DNA of 64,000 nt from Vibrio azureus (GTDB lineage Bacteria; Pseudomonadota; Gammaproteobacteria; Enterobacterales; Vibrionaceae): the NCBI RefSeq assembly GCF_002849855.1, contig NZ_CP018616.1, forward strand, positions 372,001 to 436,000, given 5' to 3'. Of the stretch, positions 26,943 through 37,837 are shown piece after piece. The first letter of the stretch is position 1; the number at the start of each line of letters is the position of its first letter. A program made the translations under genes and the position numbers. The notes beneath the pieces were generated by a model. That model did not search any database. It worked only from the letters and a program-made list of their open reading frames with translations, and had not been told where the DNA came from.

Positions 26943-28475
26943 ATGGAAACCGAGATAGAACTGAAGTTTTTTGTTTCTCCTGAATTTTCAGAAACTTTAA
27001 AGGCAAAAATTGCTGAGAAAAAAGTCCTCCAGCACAGTTGTCGTGACTTAGGTAACATCTATTTTGATACGGCTGATGAGTGGCTAAGAAAGCACGACAT
27101 TGGACTCAGAATCCGTCGCTTTGATGATGTTTTCGTTCAAACAGTAAAAACCGCAGGGCGCGTTGTTGCGGGCCTTCATCAAAGACCAGAATACAATGCG
27201 GAACATACTAAAAATGAGCCAGAGCTCACACTTCATCCCTCTGATATTTGGCCAGAAGGTAAAGACGTCCCCACTTTGCAATCAGAATTGACACCATTAT
27301 TCTCAACCAATTTTTCACGTGAACAATGGCTGATCAGTTTGCCTGATGGGAGCCAAATTGAAGTAGCCTTTGACCAAGGCGCTGTTGTTGCTCTTGATGA
27401 AAAAGGTCAAGAAGTGAGTGAGCCGATTTGTGAAGTCGAATTGGAACTAAAGTCAGGTCAAACCGATGCGCTATTCACCGTGGCTCGTACGCTATGTGAA
27501 GCCGGAGGTATGCGCTTAGGTAACCTCAGCAAAGCGGCAAAGGGCTATCGCTTAGCCAAGCAATACGCAGGTGATGAGGTTCAACCTCTGTCGTTAGTCG
27601 ATAGCAGCAAGCAAGATAATGTGGAGTATTGCCTGATTCACTCTTTGGAACATGCTCTGTCTCATTGGCATTATCACGAGCAGATCTATACGGAACGTGA
27701 CTGTGTTGCGGCTTTGCGCGAAATTGTCAATGCGATCCGATTTATCCGCCAGACGTTTACGATTTTTGGCAGCATGGTCCCACGTCGTGCCAGTGCGCTC
27801 TTACGCCAAGAGCTTAAGTGGCTTGAGGGAGAGTTTGATTGGTTGGATGAACATGCTCACCTTGAAGAGCTACTTGAGGATAAAGGTAACGTACTGCGTA
27901 AGCTCGATGCCCGTAAATTCTTAGTCTCCGAATTAACCCAACAGTTTGAAGAGTTGCCGAGTCGAGAAGAAAACCTCAACTTATTATGCTCTGCGCGCTA
28001 CACGGGGCTTCTGTTGGATTTAAGTCGCTGGATCTTAACTCGAGGCTGGCAGCCATTTCTTGATGATAAGGCACGCGAAAAACTGTCCAGTAACATCCAG
28101 CCTTTTTCTGTGAAACAGCTAGATCGCACTTGGGCTGAACTGATTGAAGCTTTCCCTATCGAGAGAGAGCTGTCCGCCCAAGCGTATATAGACCAACGCT
28201 ACCGTTTACAACGCAATTTGTACACCGGGATTGGTTTTGCTAGCTTGTACGATGCTCATGAAAGGAACACTTTCCGTTTGCCTTGGGAAGATTTGGTCTA
28301 CGGCATTGATGACCTATTAATGTTGAATCACCTGTTGCCTCTCGTTGGCATGCTAGAGGGGGAAGAGCAGGAGCAGTTGGAACGTTGGTTACAACGTCAA
28401 GAGCGCTCTATTCTTCATGCTATGGATCAAACTCGAGCGATTGGTATTGAGGTCGCGCCATACTGGCGAGATTGA
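26943..28475 (+). CDS. ygiF: Inorganic triphosphatase, CYTH and CHAD domains (YgiF)
   Basis: Hydrolyses inorganic triphosphate in the E. coli relative. It has 510 residues from ATG 26943; the frame extends upstream without family similarity. The CYTH domain (1-200) begins METEIELKFFV with the diagnostic ExExK motif, and the C-terminal CHAD domain (about 225-500) is helical and His-rich (HSLEHALSHWHYHEQIY), a polyphosphate-binding fold. It lies upstream of glnE as in E. coli but is separated from it by a terminator. Confidence 0.93.
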   Translation: METEIELKFFVSPEFSETLKAKIAEKKVLQHSCRDLGNIYFDTADEWLRKHDIGLRIRRFDDVFVQTVKTAGRVVAGLHQRPEYNAEHTKNEPELTLHPSDIWPEGKDVPTLQSELTPLFSTNFSREQWLISLPDGSQIEVAFDQGAVVALDEKGQEVSEPICEVELELKSGQTDALFTVARTLCEAGGMRLGNLSKAAKGYRLAKQYAGDEVQPLSLVDSSKQDNVEYCLIHSLEHALSHWHYHEQIYTERDCVAALREIVNAIRFIRQTFTIFGSMVPRRASALLRQELKWLEGEFDWLDEHAHLEELLEDKGNVLRKLDARKFLVSELTQQFEELPSREENLNLLCSARYTGLLLDLSRWILTRGWQPFLDDKAREKLSSNIQPFSVKQLDRTWAELIEAFPIERELSAQAYIDQRYRLQRNLYTGIGFASLYDAHERNTFRLPWEDLVYGIDDLLMLNHLLPLVGMLEGEEQEQLERWLQRQERSILHAMDQTRAIGIEVAPYWRD

Positions 28476-28582
28476 TCGTGAGTTTGTTGCATCACAAGTT
28501 GAAGTGCTGGTGTTCACAGGTTCAATATGAATCATGGCACGCTAAATTCTGTGACAATGCAGATATGAGTACCCTTTGATAA

Positions 28583-28617
28583 AACGCCCACTGCCTATGA
28601 GTGGGCGTTGCTTTTTT
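28583..28617 (+). terminator. Intrinsic terminator of ygiF
   Basis: A 10-bp stem AACGCCCACT (28583-28592) / AGTGGGCGTT (28600-28609) with a 7-nt loop is followed by GCTTTTTT, upstream of glnE. Confidence 0.92.
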
Positions 28618-28692
28618 GTATCACACTCTTTATTCGCCGAGCGGCCGTACGATTAATGCTCGCGTGTTGCCATTTTTACACAAGGAAGAATT

Positions 28693-31545
28693 ATGCAATT
28701 GCCTCAACGACTGGTTTCTATCTCTGATGCAGCAATAAAACAGGCTGAGCAAGCAGGTTATTATCAACAGTGGCCAGAAGATGTGGCAGAGCAATTTGGT
28801 TTTATATCCGGCTTGAGTCAGTTTGTGACTGATGCGATTCAGCAAGATGAGCAACTTGCTCAGTGTTTACCGAGCATGTTAGCGGATAAACAACGTCAAC
28901 AAGAGTATCGCGAACGATTGGCCAGTCTTTTGGCAGAAAGCCAAGATGAGAGTGCCGCTCATCGCGTTCTACGTCAGTTTCGTCGCCGTGAGATGGTTTA
29001 CATCGCTTGGAAAGACTTCACACATGGATGGACCTTAGAAGAATCTTTACATCATTTGTCACAATTAGCAGAGGCGATGATCGTTGAAACGTATCAATGG
29101 CAATACAAGGTGTGTTGCAAAGAGTGGGGCACACCAACTAACGCAGCTGGTGAAGCCCAACCGATGCTGATTATAGGAATGGGCAAATTGGGCGGAGGAG
29201 AGCTCAACTTTTCCTCTGACATTGACTTGATATTTACCTATCCAGAAAACGGTGAAACTCAAGGGACACGCCGTAGTATTTCAAATGCCCAGTTCTTTAC
29301 GCGTCTTGGGCAGCGGATAATCAAAGCGCTGGATCAACAAACCTTCGATGGGTTTTGTTACCGAGTTGATATGCGCTTACGTCCATTTGGTGAAAGCGGC
29401 CCGCTGGTGATGAGCTATGCAGCTCTTGAGGATTATTATCAAGAGCAAGGACGGGATTGGGAACGTTATGCCATGATCAAAGCTCGTGTCATGGGATGTG
29501 AGATGTACCCACAATATCAAGAGTTACGCCAGATGTTACGTCCTTTTGTTTTTCGGCGTTATATCGATTTTAGTGCTATCCAATCACTACGTCGTATGAA
29601 ATCAATGATCAGCAGTGAGGTGCGCCGTCGAGGATTGAGCAATAACATCAAGTTGGGCCCCGGAGGGATCCGTGAGATTGAATTTATTGCTCAGGTCTTT
29701 CAGTTGATCCGTGGTGGTCGAGAGCCATCATTGCGAGGACGAGGTTTATTGGAGACCCTCGAAGCTATTGGTCAATTAGGGCAGTTATCTCATCAACAAG
29801 TAGAGCATTTGACTTCTGCTTACGGTTATTTGCGTCAGTTAGAAAACCTGATGCAAGCAATGGCGGATAAACAAACACAAACTTTACCTGAAGCGGAAGA
29901 GGAGCGCCTTAAACTCGCTACAGCGATGAGAAGTCCCTCATGGGACGCGTTGTTAGAAGAGATTCATCAACACATGCATCGGGTGCATATCGTATTTGAA
30001 AGTTTGATTGGCGATGAAGAAGAAGATGAAGCTCAAGAGGTGGCACGCCATTTCTATGAGCTTTGGGATATGGCGGCAAAGTACGATGTCGTTGAGCAGA
30101 TCCTAAGTCAAGATCTTGCCATGCATGACGTAGAGATGATGGCGAAAGAAATCATTCAATTTAAAGCCGACTTAGCCAAGAAAACATTGGGGCCTCGAGG
30201 ACGAGAAGTCCTAGCTCGTTTGATGCCAAAAGTTTTTTCGACCATTTTTTCTCATCCAGAAGCGATGTTTGGTTTATCTCGAGTGTTGCATTTGCTGCAC
30301 AATATTTGTACTCGTACAACCTATTTAGAATTACTCGATGAGCATCCAGCCGCCCTCGTACAGTTAGTTCGTTTATGTACCGCCAGCCCTATGATTTCGG
30401 AGCAGTTGTCACGTTACCCCATTTTATTGGATGAACTGATTGATCCTCAGCATCTTTATCGCCCAATTCCGTTGGATAGCTACCAAACTGAGCTACGCGA
30501 CTTTCTGGCACGAATTCCAGAAGATGACATGGAACAGCAAATGGATGCTTTACGACAATTTAAGCAAATTTGTATGTTACGCATTGCAGCAGCGGATATT
30601 GCCGGGGCATTGCCGATAATGAAAGTCAGTGATCACCTGACCTATTTAGCCGAAGCGATTGTCGAAGCAGTGGTACAGCAAGCCTGGTTACAAGTATCCG
30701 AGAAATACGGTGAGCCCACCCACCTCCAACAACGGGAAGGGAAAGGGTTTGCGGTTATCGGCTATGGCAAAGTCGGCGGCTGGGAACTAGGATATAACTC
30801 AGACTTAGATATTGTTTTTATGCACGATTGCCCCGTCGACGTGTATACCGATGGTAAAAAGGAAATCGATGGCCGCCAATTTTATCTAAGGCTGGCACAG
30901 CGCATAATTCATATTTTTTCAACACGGACAGCGTCAGGTATTTTATATGATGTTGATACCCGCTTACGGCCATCCGGTGCATCTGGTTTATTGGTGAGTC
31001 CAACGTTGGCTTTTGATGAATACCAACATCAAGAAGCATGGACGTGGGAACACCAAGCCTTAGTGCGCGCTCGTGTCATTTATGGAGATGAACCACTCTC
31101 CATCGCCTTTCGTAACATACGTTACGATGTTCTATGTAAATCACGGGAGCAAGCTAAATTACAGCGCGATGTGGTTGAAATGCGGGAAAAAATGCGTCAT
31201 CACCTTGGTGGTCAAAAAGCGGGGCGTTTTATGCTGAAGCAAGATGTCGGCGGGATTACCGATATCGAGTTTCTGGCGCAATATCTAGTACTTAACTTCA
31301 GTCATGATAAACCTAAACTGACACGTTGGTGTGATAATGTTCGTATTTTCGAAACGTTAATTGCTCAGCAAGTAATGGAAGAAGAGCAAGCGATGCGCCT
31401 AACACAAGCCTACACATCGATGCGAGATGATATCCATCGTCGAAACTTACTCAACTTAGATGCAGATGTAGCACAAACAAAGTTTATTACAGAGCGAGAG
31501 TGGGTTCAGCAAGCTTGGCAGCAATGGCTGACTATAAAACAGTAA
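28693..31545 (+). CDS. glnE: Bifunctional glutamine synthetase adenylyltransferase/deadenylase
   Basis: Adds AMP to, and removes it from, glutamine synthetase in response to PII, tuning nitrogen assimilation. It has 950 residues. Two nucleotidyltransferase halves are visible: deadenylase [20 protein letters not shown] near residue 165 and adenylylase [20 protein letters not shown] near 695, each with the D-x-D pair, with the linker and PII-contact region between. A good AAGGAAG site precedes ATG 28693. hldE follows after 73 bp, as in E. coli. Confidence 0.98.
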   Translation: MQLPQRLVSISDAAIKQAEQAGYYQQWPEDVAEQFGFISGLSQFVTDAIQQDEQLAQCLPSMLADKQRQQEYRERLASLLAESQDESAAHRVLRQFRRREMVYIAWKDFTHGWTLEESLHHLSQLAEAMIVETYQWQYKVCCKEWGTPTNAAGEAQPMLIIGMGKLGGGELNFSSDIDLIFTYPENGETQGTRRSISNAQFFTRLGQRIIKALDQQTFDGFCYRVDMRLRPFGESGPLVMSYAALEDYYQEQGRDWERYAMIKARVMGCEMYPQYQELRQMLRPFVFRRYIDFSAIQSLRRMKSMISSEVRRRGLSNNIKLGPGGIREIEFIAQVFQLIRGGREPSLRGRGLLETLEAIGQLGQLSHQQVEHLTSAYGYLRQLENLMQAMADKQTQTLPEAEEERLKLATAMRSPSWDALLEEIHQHMHRVHIVFESLIGDEEEDEAQEVARHFYELWDMAAKYDVVEQILSQDLAMHDVEMMAKEIIQFKADLAKKTLGPRGREVLARLMPKVFSTIFSHPEAMFGLSRVLHLLHNICTRTTYLELLDEHPAALVQLVRLCTASPMISEQLSRYPILLDELIDPQHLYRPIPLDSYQTELRDFLARIPEDDMEQQMDALRQFKQICMLRIAAADIAGALPIMKVSDHLTYLAEAIVEAVVQQAWLQVSEKYGEPTHLQQREGKGFAVIGYGKVGGWELGYNSDLDIVFMHDCPVDVYTDGKKEIDGRQFYLRLAQRIIHIFSTRTASGILYDVDTRLRPSGASGLLVSPTLAFDEYQHQEAWTWEHQALVRARVIYGDEPLSIAFRNIRYDVLCKSREQAKLQRDVVEMREKMRHHLGGQKAGRFMLKQDVGGITDIEFLAQYLVLNFSHDKPKLTRWCDNVRIFETLIAQQVMEEEQAMRLTQAYTSMRDDIHRRNLLNLDADVAQTKFITEREWVQQAWQQWLTIKQ

Positions 31546-31618
31546 CTTAACAGTGCGGAGTTCTGCCGACAAAAAGCCTGTGTTAAACTTATGTTGATTG
31601 AATTTTTGGAGACCAACA

Positions 31619-33049
31619 ATGAAACCTATTCTACCTGACTACAACAGTGCTGGCGTACTCATTATCGGTGATGTCATGCTCGACCGTTACTGGTATGGCC
31701 CAACTGGGCGTATTTCACCAGAAGCCCCAGTGCCTGTTGTTAAAGTAGAAAATAATGAAGAACGCCCGGGCGGTGCTGCTAACGTCGCAATGAATATCGC
31801 TTCATTGGGTGGCCATGCTCATATTGTTGGTCTTACTGGTATTGATGAACCTGCCAAAGTACTGACAGAAACCTTAAACTCACTCAAAGTGAAGTGTGAC
31901 TTTGTTGCATTACCTAATTATCCAACCATTACCAAACTCAGGGTGATGAGTCGTAGCCAGCAATTAATTCGTTTGGATTTTGAAGATAAGTTCGAAAATA
32001 CCGACCCAGAACCGGTACTATCTCGTATGGAAAGTACGCTCCCTAATGTTCAAGCGGTGATTATGTCAGATTACGCCAAAGGATCATTAGAGCACGTTCA
32101 AGCGTATATTCAGAAAGCAAGAGCTGCGAAAGTGCCTGTTTTTGTTGATCCAAAAGGGGCTGACTTTGAACGTTATCGTGGTGCGACGTTATTAACGCCT
32201 AATATGAAAGAATTCGAGGATGTGGTTGGTAAAGTGTCTTCTGAGCAAGAGCTTATCGAAAAAGCCCTTGCCTTGGTTGAAGAGTTCGATTTTGAAGCGT
32301 TACTGGTGACTCGCAGTGAGCACGGGATGACGTTGATCCAAAGAGGCCAAAAACCGTTCCACTTACCGACTCAAGCGAAAGAAGTGTATGACGTAACCGG
32401 TGCAGGTGATACGGTCATTTCTGTTTTGGCTGCGTCAATCGCAGCAGGTAAATCGTTTCAAGAAGCTTGCGCACTCGCTAATGCAGCGGCAGGCGTCGTG
32501 GTGGGTAAACTGGGTACCTCAACCTTGTCTGAGGTGGAATTGGCTGAAGCGGTACATGGTAGTCAAGATACCGACTATGGGGTGATTTCAGAGTCAGCAT
32601 TAATTGAGGCCGTCAAGAAAGCCCGCGCCAAAGGTGAAACAGTAGTGATGACCAATGGCTGCTTTGATATTTTGCACGCAGGTCATGTTTCTTACCTCAA
32701 TCACGCTGCAGAGTTAGGCGACCGATTAATTGTCGCGGTGAATACTGATGAGTCAGTCAAACGCCTCAAAGGTCCGGGCCGTCCTGTGAATCCAACCGAT
32801 CGTCGAATGGCGGTGCTCGCTGGGCTGGGCGCAGTCGACTGGGTGGTGCCATTTGGCGAAGATACACCACAGCGTTTGATCTCTGAAGTCTTGCCGAGTC
32901 TGCTTGTTAAAGGCGGCGATTATAAACCTGAAGACATTGCTGGTGGTAAAGAAGTGATCGCAGCTGGTGGTGAAGTGCGTGTCTTAAACTTTGAAGACGG
33001 TTGTTCCACCAGTGAAATCATCAACGCGATTAAAGGCGGAAAAGGTTAA
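31619..33049 (+). CDS. hldE: Bifunctional heptose kinase/adenylyltransferase HldE
   Basis: Makes ADP-D-glycero-manno-heptose for lipopolysaccharide core: a PfkB-type kinase (about 1-318) phosphorylates heptose-7-phosphate at C1 and a cytidylyltransferase-like domain (about 345-476) transfers AMP. It has 476 residues from ATG 31619 with GGAG upstream. The kinase carries [14 protein letters not shown] and the catalytic [12 protein letters not shown] near 260; the second domain has [16 protein letters not shown]. It follows glnE and ends in a strong shared terminator with tolC. Confidence 0.98.
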   Translation: MKPILPDYNSAGVLIIGDVMLDRYWYGPTGRISPEAPVPVVKVENNEERPGGAANVAMNIASLGGHAHIVGLTGIDEPAKVLTETLNSLKVKCDFVALPNYPTITKLRVMSRSQQLIRLDFEDKFENTDPEPVLSRMESTLPNVQAVIMSDYAKGSLEHVQAYIQKARAAKVPVFVDPKGADFERYRGATLLTPNMKEFEDVVGKVSSEQELIEKALALVEEFDFEALLVTRSEHGMTLIQRGQKPFHLPTQAKEVYDVTGAGDTVISVLAASIAAGKSFQEACALANAAAGVVVGKLGTSTLSEVELAEAVHGSQDTDYGVISESALIEAVKKARAKGETVVMTNGCFDILHAGHVSYLNHAAELGDRLIVAVNTDESVKRLKGPGRPVNPTDRRMAVLAGLGAVDWVVPFGEDTPQRLISEVLPSLLVKGGDYKPEDIAGGKEVIAAGGEVRVLNFEDGCSTSEIINAIKGGKG

Positions 33050-33130
33050 ACGCAGACTCATCATTGGCCTGAAGGTGAGTTGATTGGCTTTTGGGTTTTA
33101 AGTGATTTTACTCTGCGAGAGAACACATAG

Positions 33131-33164
33131 AAAAACGCCAGTTGAGGGTTCAACTGGCGTTTTT
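33131..33164. terminator. Bidirectional terminator between hldE and tolC
   Basis: A perfect 14-bp stem (33131-33144 with 33151-33164, core ACGCCAGTTG) with loop AGGGTT has A/T runs at both feet. Confidence 0.95.
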
Positions 33165-33228
33165 GATTGGGTAACCGCAAATCTTCACAGCTTACTTGAA
33201 GATAAATAAACTATTTGAGGTTCAAAGG

Positions 33229-34566
33229 TTATTTTTTCGCTGCAATCAAGCCAGCATTAACGTCCAAGATATCTTGTTCGCTGAGGCTACCGACCGCTTG
33301 ATGTAATTGAAGACGGGCAAGAATGTAGTCGTAACGAGCATTAGACAGGCTCTTGTTTGCATCGTATAAACGACGAGTTGCTTCTAGAACATCAACAATA
33401 GTACGTGTACCAACATCAAAGCCCGCTTCCGTTGCTTCAAGGGCAGATTTTGCTGATACGACGGATTGCTCATAGGCTTTGATGGCACCAATAGATGCAT
33501 TAATGTTGTTATTCTGAGCTCGAACTTCTTTGGTCACACTGCGATATTCTTGCTCCAACTGCTCGCTTGCGGAGACATACTTGTATTCAGCTTGTTTTAC
33601 ATCAGAGCTGATACGACCACCAGTATACAATGGAACCGCTAGGTTAAGCCCGATATTGAAACCGTCTGTGGTGTTGTCTCTTGAACTTTTCGTAGTATCA
33701 GCGTAGTTGTAACCGCCATCCAGTGACAAACTTGGCAGATGACCAGAGCTGGATAAAGAAATATTATCGCGGGCAATATCCTGAGCAATACGGTATGACA
33801 GTAAGCTTAGGTTTTTCTTTTTCGCTTCATCGATAAGAGTTTGTGCGGATTCCTCCGAAGGACTTGCTGAGAAGCGTTTTGTATTGAGAACATCCAAGTT
33901 TTTGTGTTCTTGCCCAGTGATCTCTCGCAAAGATTCATAGCTGTTGATCAAGTCGTTTTGTGCCAATACCTCGTCAGCAAGAACAGCGTCATATTGCGCT
34001 TGCGCATCGTGAACGTCTGTGATGGCGGATAGGCCAACGTCAAAGCGCTGTTTGGTTTGCTCAAGTTGGCGTCCAACCGCGGCTTTCTCTGCACGGACAA
34101 ATACCAGGTTGTCATTGGCACGCAGTACTTCAAAATACGCTTGGGAGACACGCAAGATGAGACCTTGCTGTGCAGCGGCATAGCTAGCATCGGCTTGGCG
34201 GGCGCTTTTCTCGGCGGTATCTAATGCGATCCAAGAACTGCGGTTATAGACTTCTTGACTAAAAGCCACACCCGCTGAAAGTTGATTTTGATCTGTACTA
34301 TCACTGAGCGAAGGATTAGATGAGTCCTTATAGTCAATATCACCGCGAGTCATGCTGTAACCAGCACTGAGTGTAATCTGCGGAAGTAAGGCACTGCGGG
34401 TGGAGTTGATTGCTTCAAAAGCCAGATCACGTTTTGCGGCGGCATTCAGCAACTGTGGGTCGTTTTGTTTTGCTATATCATAGATTTCAGATAAAGAGTC
34501 TGCCCATGCTGTGGCGCTCAGACTGCCTAATGCTGCGCTGATAAATAGTGGAAGCAGTTTTTTCAT
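33229..34566 (-). CDS. tolC: Outer membrane channel protein TolC
   Basis: Trimeric outer-membrane and periplasmic tunnel used by RND efflux pumps and type I secretion. It has 445 residues from ATG 34566 (MKKLLPLFISAALGSLSATAWA, a signal peptide cleaved near residue 22); an ATG two codons upstream is less likely. Two TolC repeats follow, with long coiled helices (SEIYDIAKQNDPQLLNAAAK in the first; QAEYKYVSASEQLEQEYRSV in the second). No lipoprotein cysteine is present, which fits TolC rather than NodT-type relatives. It is divergent from nudF, as in E. coli. Confidence 0.97.
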   Translation of the reverse strand: MKKLLPLFISAALGSLSATAWADSLSEIYDIAKQNDPQLLNAAAKRDLAFEAINSTRSALLPQITLSAGYSMTRGDIDYKDSSNPSLSDSTDQNQLSAGVAFSQEVYNRSSWIALDTAEKSARQADASYAAAQQGLILRVSQAYFEVLRANDNLVFVRAEKAAVGRQLEQTKQRFDVGLSAITDVHDAQAQYDAVLADEVLAQNDLINSYESLREITGQEHKNLDVLNTKRFSASPSEESAQTLIDEAKKKNLSLLSYRIAQDIARDNISLSSSGHLPSLSLDGGYNYADTTKSSRDNTTDGFNIGLNLAVPLYTGGRISSDVKQAEYKYVSASEQLEQEYRSVTKEVRAQNNNINASIGAIKAYEQSVVSAKSALEATEAGFDVGTRTIVDVLEATRRLYDANKSLSNARYDYILARLQLHQAVGSLSEQDILDVNAGLIAAKK

Positions 34567-34995
34567 TTCCATTCTCGCGGTCTATAGATTATTTAATTCT
34601 CAGTATTTTAACTTAGTTTGAATGCTGTTGACTTCGGTGTTTGCACTTTTTTACACTTAACTATCTTGTTCGACAAGAAAAGCAGTCAAGAAAGCTCGTC
34701 CTTTTAGAAGTAGCTATGAGATTCTAGTACTTCAGCCAATAAATTTCCTGACCGATATTGCGGCCTGAGTATCTATTCTCTTTTTTGTTACTTCTTACTT
34801 TCATTTTGTGACTTCTTCACGCCTCTTTATTATTTTCTAAACCTTCCTTTGTCTGCTCTCTTGTTGACAAAATAAGTGCTTAAAATGATCGATTTACAAA
34901 AATAATTTAGAGATTACACAAAAAAGTTGAATCAAGTGCTTTGAGCAAGAGAATAACAATGAGTACACTAGCCAATTCACTCAGAGAGGTGCTCA
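34567..34995. promoter_or_regulatory. Divergent regulatory region tolC / nudF
   Basis: The 429 bp contain no gene. A direct repeat TTTTGTTACTTCTTA (34783-34797) / TTTTGTGACTTCTTC (34804-34818) is spaced 21 bp start to start, a TACACTTAA lies at 34652-34660, and a consensus -35 TTGACA at 34864-34869 has no well-spaced -10. The repeat could bind a regulator of either gene. Confidence 0.4.
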
Positions 34996-35643
34996 ATGCA
35001 AACAGGCGATAAACGACAGCGTGGTTTTACTTCCCAAGATGTGGAAATAATCGCAAAAGAGACCGTTTTTAAAGGCTTTTTTAAAATGGTCAAATACCAC
35101 TTTAAGCACCGTCTATTTGCCGGAGGGTGGAGCGGTGTTGTTGAACGTGAAATGTTCGAACGCGGCCATGCTGCGGCAGTGCTGCCTTATGATCCTGTCA
35201 CTGACCAAGTGGTACTTATTGAGCAGATTCGAGTTGGTGCTATTGAAGATGCCCATCCTTGGCAAATGGAAATTGTTGCCGGAATGATTGAGCAAGGTGA
35301 AACCGCTGCATCCGTTGTTCTTCGTGAGGCAGAGGAAGAAGCAGGAATTAAAATCGACCAGCTTGAATCACTTGTTTGTTATTATCCATCGTCAGGCGGT
35401 TGCTCTGAAAAATTGGATCTGTTTGTCGGTAAAGTTGATGCGAATCAAGCGCATGGTATTCATGGGCTCGCGAGTGAAAATGAAGATATTAAGGTTCATG
35501 TGATAAGTCGTGAGTCGGCTTATCAATGGTTGGTTGAGGGGGTGTTTGAAAATAGTGCGGCCATTATTGCTCTGCAGTGGCTACAATTAAATTATCAAAC
35601 ATTACAAAAACAGTGGGGTCAGCCTGCCAACATCGGAGAATGA
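34996..35643 (+). CDS. nudF: ADP-ribose diphosphatase
   Basis: Nudix hydrolase that splits ADP-ribose to AMP and ribose-5-phosphate. It has 215 residues. The Nudix box is GMIEQGETAASVVLREAEEE (near residue 96), followed by AGI, with the ADP-ribose class proline-containing YYPSSGG about 15 residues downstream. GAGG sits 7 bp before ATG 34996. It is first in the run nudF-yqiB-cpdA-yqiA-parE-parC, the conserved order of enteric bacteria and vibrios. Confidence 0.96.
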   Translation: MQTGDKRQRGFTSQDVEIIAKETVFKGFFKMVKYHFKHRLFAGGWSGVVEREMFERGHAAAVLPYDPVTDQVVLIEQIRVGAIEDAHPWQMEIVAGMIEQGETAASVVLREAEEEAGIKIDQLESLVCYYPSSGGCSEKLDLFVGKVDANQAHGIHGLASENEDIKVHVISRESAYQWLVEGVFENSAAIIALQWLQLNYQTLQKQWGQPANIGE

Positions 35644-35644
35644 A

Positions 35645-36088
35645 ATGGTGCAAGTAGCGGAAAAACGGCGATATCATGTCGACTTAGCCGGTCTAATGAG
35701 AACTTACGAGACTAACTATGCTAAGTTGAACGCATTGCTACCAGCTTCTTGCGCTGTTGGAGACATTCGTTGTTACCAAGCTGCCGATATGATCTATCAA
35801 CTAACCGTGAATGAAGTCACAAAATACACCACGGTTGTTGAGATATGCCAAAGTGATGACACCCCTGTATTCCCTTTACCGACGATGTCTGTCAGGCTCT
35901 ACCATGATGCAAGAGTTGCCGAAGTCTGTTCGAGTGGTGCTTTCTCTCGCATCAAAGCCAAGTACGACTACCCCAATGATAAACTGATGCAAAAAGATGA
36001 AAAACATCAGCTTAATACCTTTCTGGGAGAATGGTTGACGTTTTGCTTACGCAGTGGCATTAGCAGAACACCATTACCGTTAGGTTGA
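35645..36088 (+). CDS. yqiB: DUF1249 family protein (YqiB)
   Basis: A conserved 147-residue cytoplasmic protein of unknown function. The family blocks KRRYHVDLAGLMRTYETNY and VRLYHDARVAEVCSSGAFSR and the acidic/aromatic end are visible. It starts one base after the nudF stop and lies before cpdA, as in E. coli. No catalytic motif is seen. Confidence 0.93.
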   Translation: MVQVAEKRRYHVDLAGLMRTYETNYAKLNALLPASCAVGDIRCYQAADMIYQLTVNEVTKYTTVVEICQSDDTPVFPLPTMSVRLYHDARVAEVCSSGAFSRIKAKYDYPNDKLMQKDEKHQLNTFLGEWLTFCLRSGISRTPLPLG

Positions 36089-36150
36089 TGCTTACTTGGG
36101 TGAAGCAGCAATAATCAATAACGATAACGTGGATGAATTAGGTTTTTAGT

Positions 36151-36957
36151 TTGCAATTATCGAATGACAGCATCAGGCTACTACAGATTACAGACACTCA
36201 TCTTTTTGCAGCCGATGAGGGCAGTTTGTTAAGTGTGAAAACCGCCGACAGTTTTCGCGCTGTGGTTGAGGCGATCCTGAACCAAAATGTGCCATTTGAA
36301 TACATCTTGGCAACCGGAGATATTTCCCAGGACCACAGTGCTGAATCTTATCTGCGTTTTGCCAAAGGAATCGCACCATTAAAGCAAGCCTGCTTTTGGT
36401 TACCGGGCAATCATGACTTTAAGCCTAATATGGGCCATGTTTTACCCTCAACCCAAATTAAAGCCGAAGAACATGTGCTGTTGGGCTCGCACTGGCAATT
36501 AATATTATTGGACTCGCAAGTAGTGGGAGTTCCACATGGGCAGCTTAGCCAAGAACAACTGACGTTACTGGATACCAAACTCGCACAATACCCTGAGCGC
36601 CACACCTTGGTTTTATTACATCATCATCCTCTTTTGGTTGGTAGTGCGTGGCTTGATCAACACTGTTTGAAGCAAGCGGATGCATTTTGGCAAGTGATTC
36701 GCCAGCACCGAAATGTGAAAGGCATTTTGTGTGGTCACGTCCATCAAGACATGAATGTCATGAATAATGGTATTCGTGTGATGGCAACGCCTTCCACCTG
36801 TGTTCAATTTAAACCCAATTCCGATGACTTTGCTTTAGATGTAACTTCTCCTGGTTGGCGTGAATTAGAGCTGCATACCAATGGTAATATTACAACAGAA
36901 GTAAAGCGGTTGGCTGACGGCCTATTCCACCCCGATTTTACCTCAAGCGGTTATTAG
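36151..36957 (+). CDS. cpdA: 3',5'-cyclic-AMP phosphodiesterase CpdA
   Basis: Hydrolyses cAMP and thereby lowers CRP activity. It has 268 residues. Metallophosphatase motifs are in order: ITDTHLF (near 13), ATGDISQDHS (near 54), PGNHDF (near 84), LHHHPLL (near 155) and CGHVHQDM (near 195). The start is TTG 36151: an in-frame stop lies four codons upstream (TAG at 36139), and no in-frame ATG or GTG occurs before the conserved core, while AGG sits about 8 bp upstream. A TTG start would keep expression low. Confidence 0.95.
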   Translation: MQLSNDSIRLLQITDTHLFAADEGSLLSVKTADSFRAVVEAILNQNVPFEYILATGDISQDHSAESYLRFAKGIAPLKQACFWLPGNHDFKPNMGHVLPSTQIKAEEHVLLGSHWQLILLDSQVVGVPHGQLSQEQLTLLDTKLAQYPERHTLVLLHHHPLLVGSAWLDQHCLKQADAFWQVIRQHRNVKGILCGHVHQDMNVMNNGIRVMATPSTCVQFKPNSDDFALDVTSPGWRELELHTNGNITTEVKRLADGLFHPDFTSSGY

Positions 36958-37011
36958 TCCTTCTCCCGATGGACACTGACCCTCAACATAACTTTTTATT
37001 GTGAGGCAACC

Positions 37012-37596
37012 ATGCGTAAACCTTCACTGCTGCTGTATATCCACGGCTTTAATAGTTCCCCGCTTTCTGTGAAGGCAAATATAATCCAGGATTACTGTGA
37101 ACAGCACAGACCTGACATTAAGGTAATTATTCCACAATTACCTCATTTCCCTACCCAAGCGGCACAAGACTTAATTGAGATCGTTGAACGATACAAAGAG
37201 GATTATACCATTGGCTTAGTCGGCAGTTCTCTAGGTGGTTACTTATCAATGTGGCTGAATGACCGATATGGTTTTCGTGCTGTAGTGGTTAATCCAGCGG
37301 TAAAACCTTACGAATTACTCGCCGATTATTTAGGCCAACAAACCAACCCTTATACCAATGAAACCTATACGCTTGAAGCTTGCCATATTGATGAATTAAA
37401 AGCGCTGGATGTGGAGCGTATTGCCTCGCCGCAATCTTTTTGGCTATTGCAGCAAACTGAAGATGAAGTTTTAAACTATCGCCAAGCGGTGGAGAAGTTT
37501 GCGCTCGCGCAGCAGACGGTCGAAGAGGGAGGTGATCATAGTTTTGTTGGCTTTGAACGTTACCCTGCTGAAATCATCAAGTTTCTCGCACTATAA
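37012..37596 (+). CDS. yqiA: Esterase YqiA
   Basis: A small alpha/beta-hydrolase esterase of 194 residues. LLYIHGFNSSPLS is the oxyanion region near residue 7, the nucleophile elbow is GSSLGGYLS near 71, and the histidine lies in EEGGDHSFVGFERY near 175. E. coli YqiA acts on short acyl esters, but the physiological substrate is unknown. It lies between cpdA and parE; the 241-bp gap to parE contains an inverted repeat (GTTTAC 37721 / GTAAAC 37745) and probably the parE promoter. Confidence 0.93.
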   Translation: MRKPSLLLYIHGFNSSPLSVKANIIQDYCEQHRPDIKVIIPQLPHFPTQAAQDLIEIVERYKEDYTIGLVGSSLGGYLSMWLNDRYGFRAVVVNPAVKPYELLADYLGQQTNPYTNETYTLEACHIDELKALDVERIASPQSFWLLQQTEDEVLNYRQAVEKFALAQQTVEEGGDHSFVGFERYPAEIIKFLAL

Positions 37597-37837
37597 TATT
37601 GATAAGGTGGTTGGAAAATCGTCAGCTAAACGATGAGTTTCAACCGTTACTTGACATAATCCTTGCTCTTCCAGACTATGTTTGGCGACAAATCTAGGAG
37701 TATGAGCTCCGTACTGCTCTGTTTACTTGTCTTCTCGATGAGTAGGTAAACGGGGTAGCTTTATTCCGTTGATCAAGTCGGGTGTTGTTAGGCATCTCAT
37801 TAGGTCAACAAACTAACATTGAGAAAAATTCCGTATT

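Noticed and set aside
34804..34820. CRP site in TGTGACTTCTTCACG
   Set aside because: The half-sites are spaced by 5 instead of 6 bp and the second is imperfect, so it does not meet the CRP consensus.
34864..34892. Consensus promoter for nudF starting at TTGACA
   Set aside because: The -35 is perfect, but no -10 lies at 16-18 bp; the nearest TAAAAT is only 11 bp away.
36092..36102. CTTACTTGGGT after yqiB, resembling the tip of the palindromic repeat
   Set aside because: Only about 10 bases match and no partner end or interior sequence is near; likely chance.
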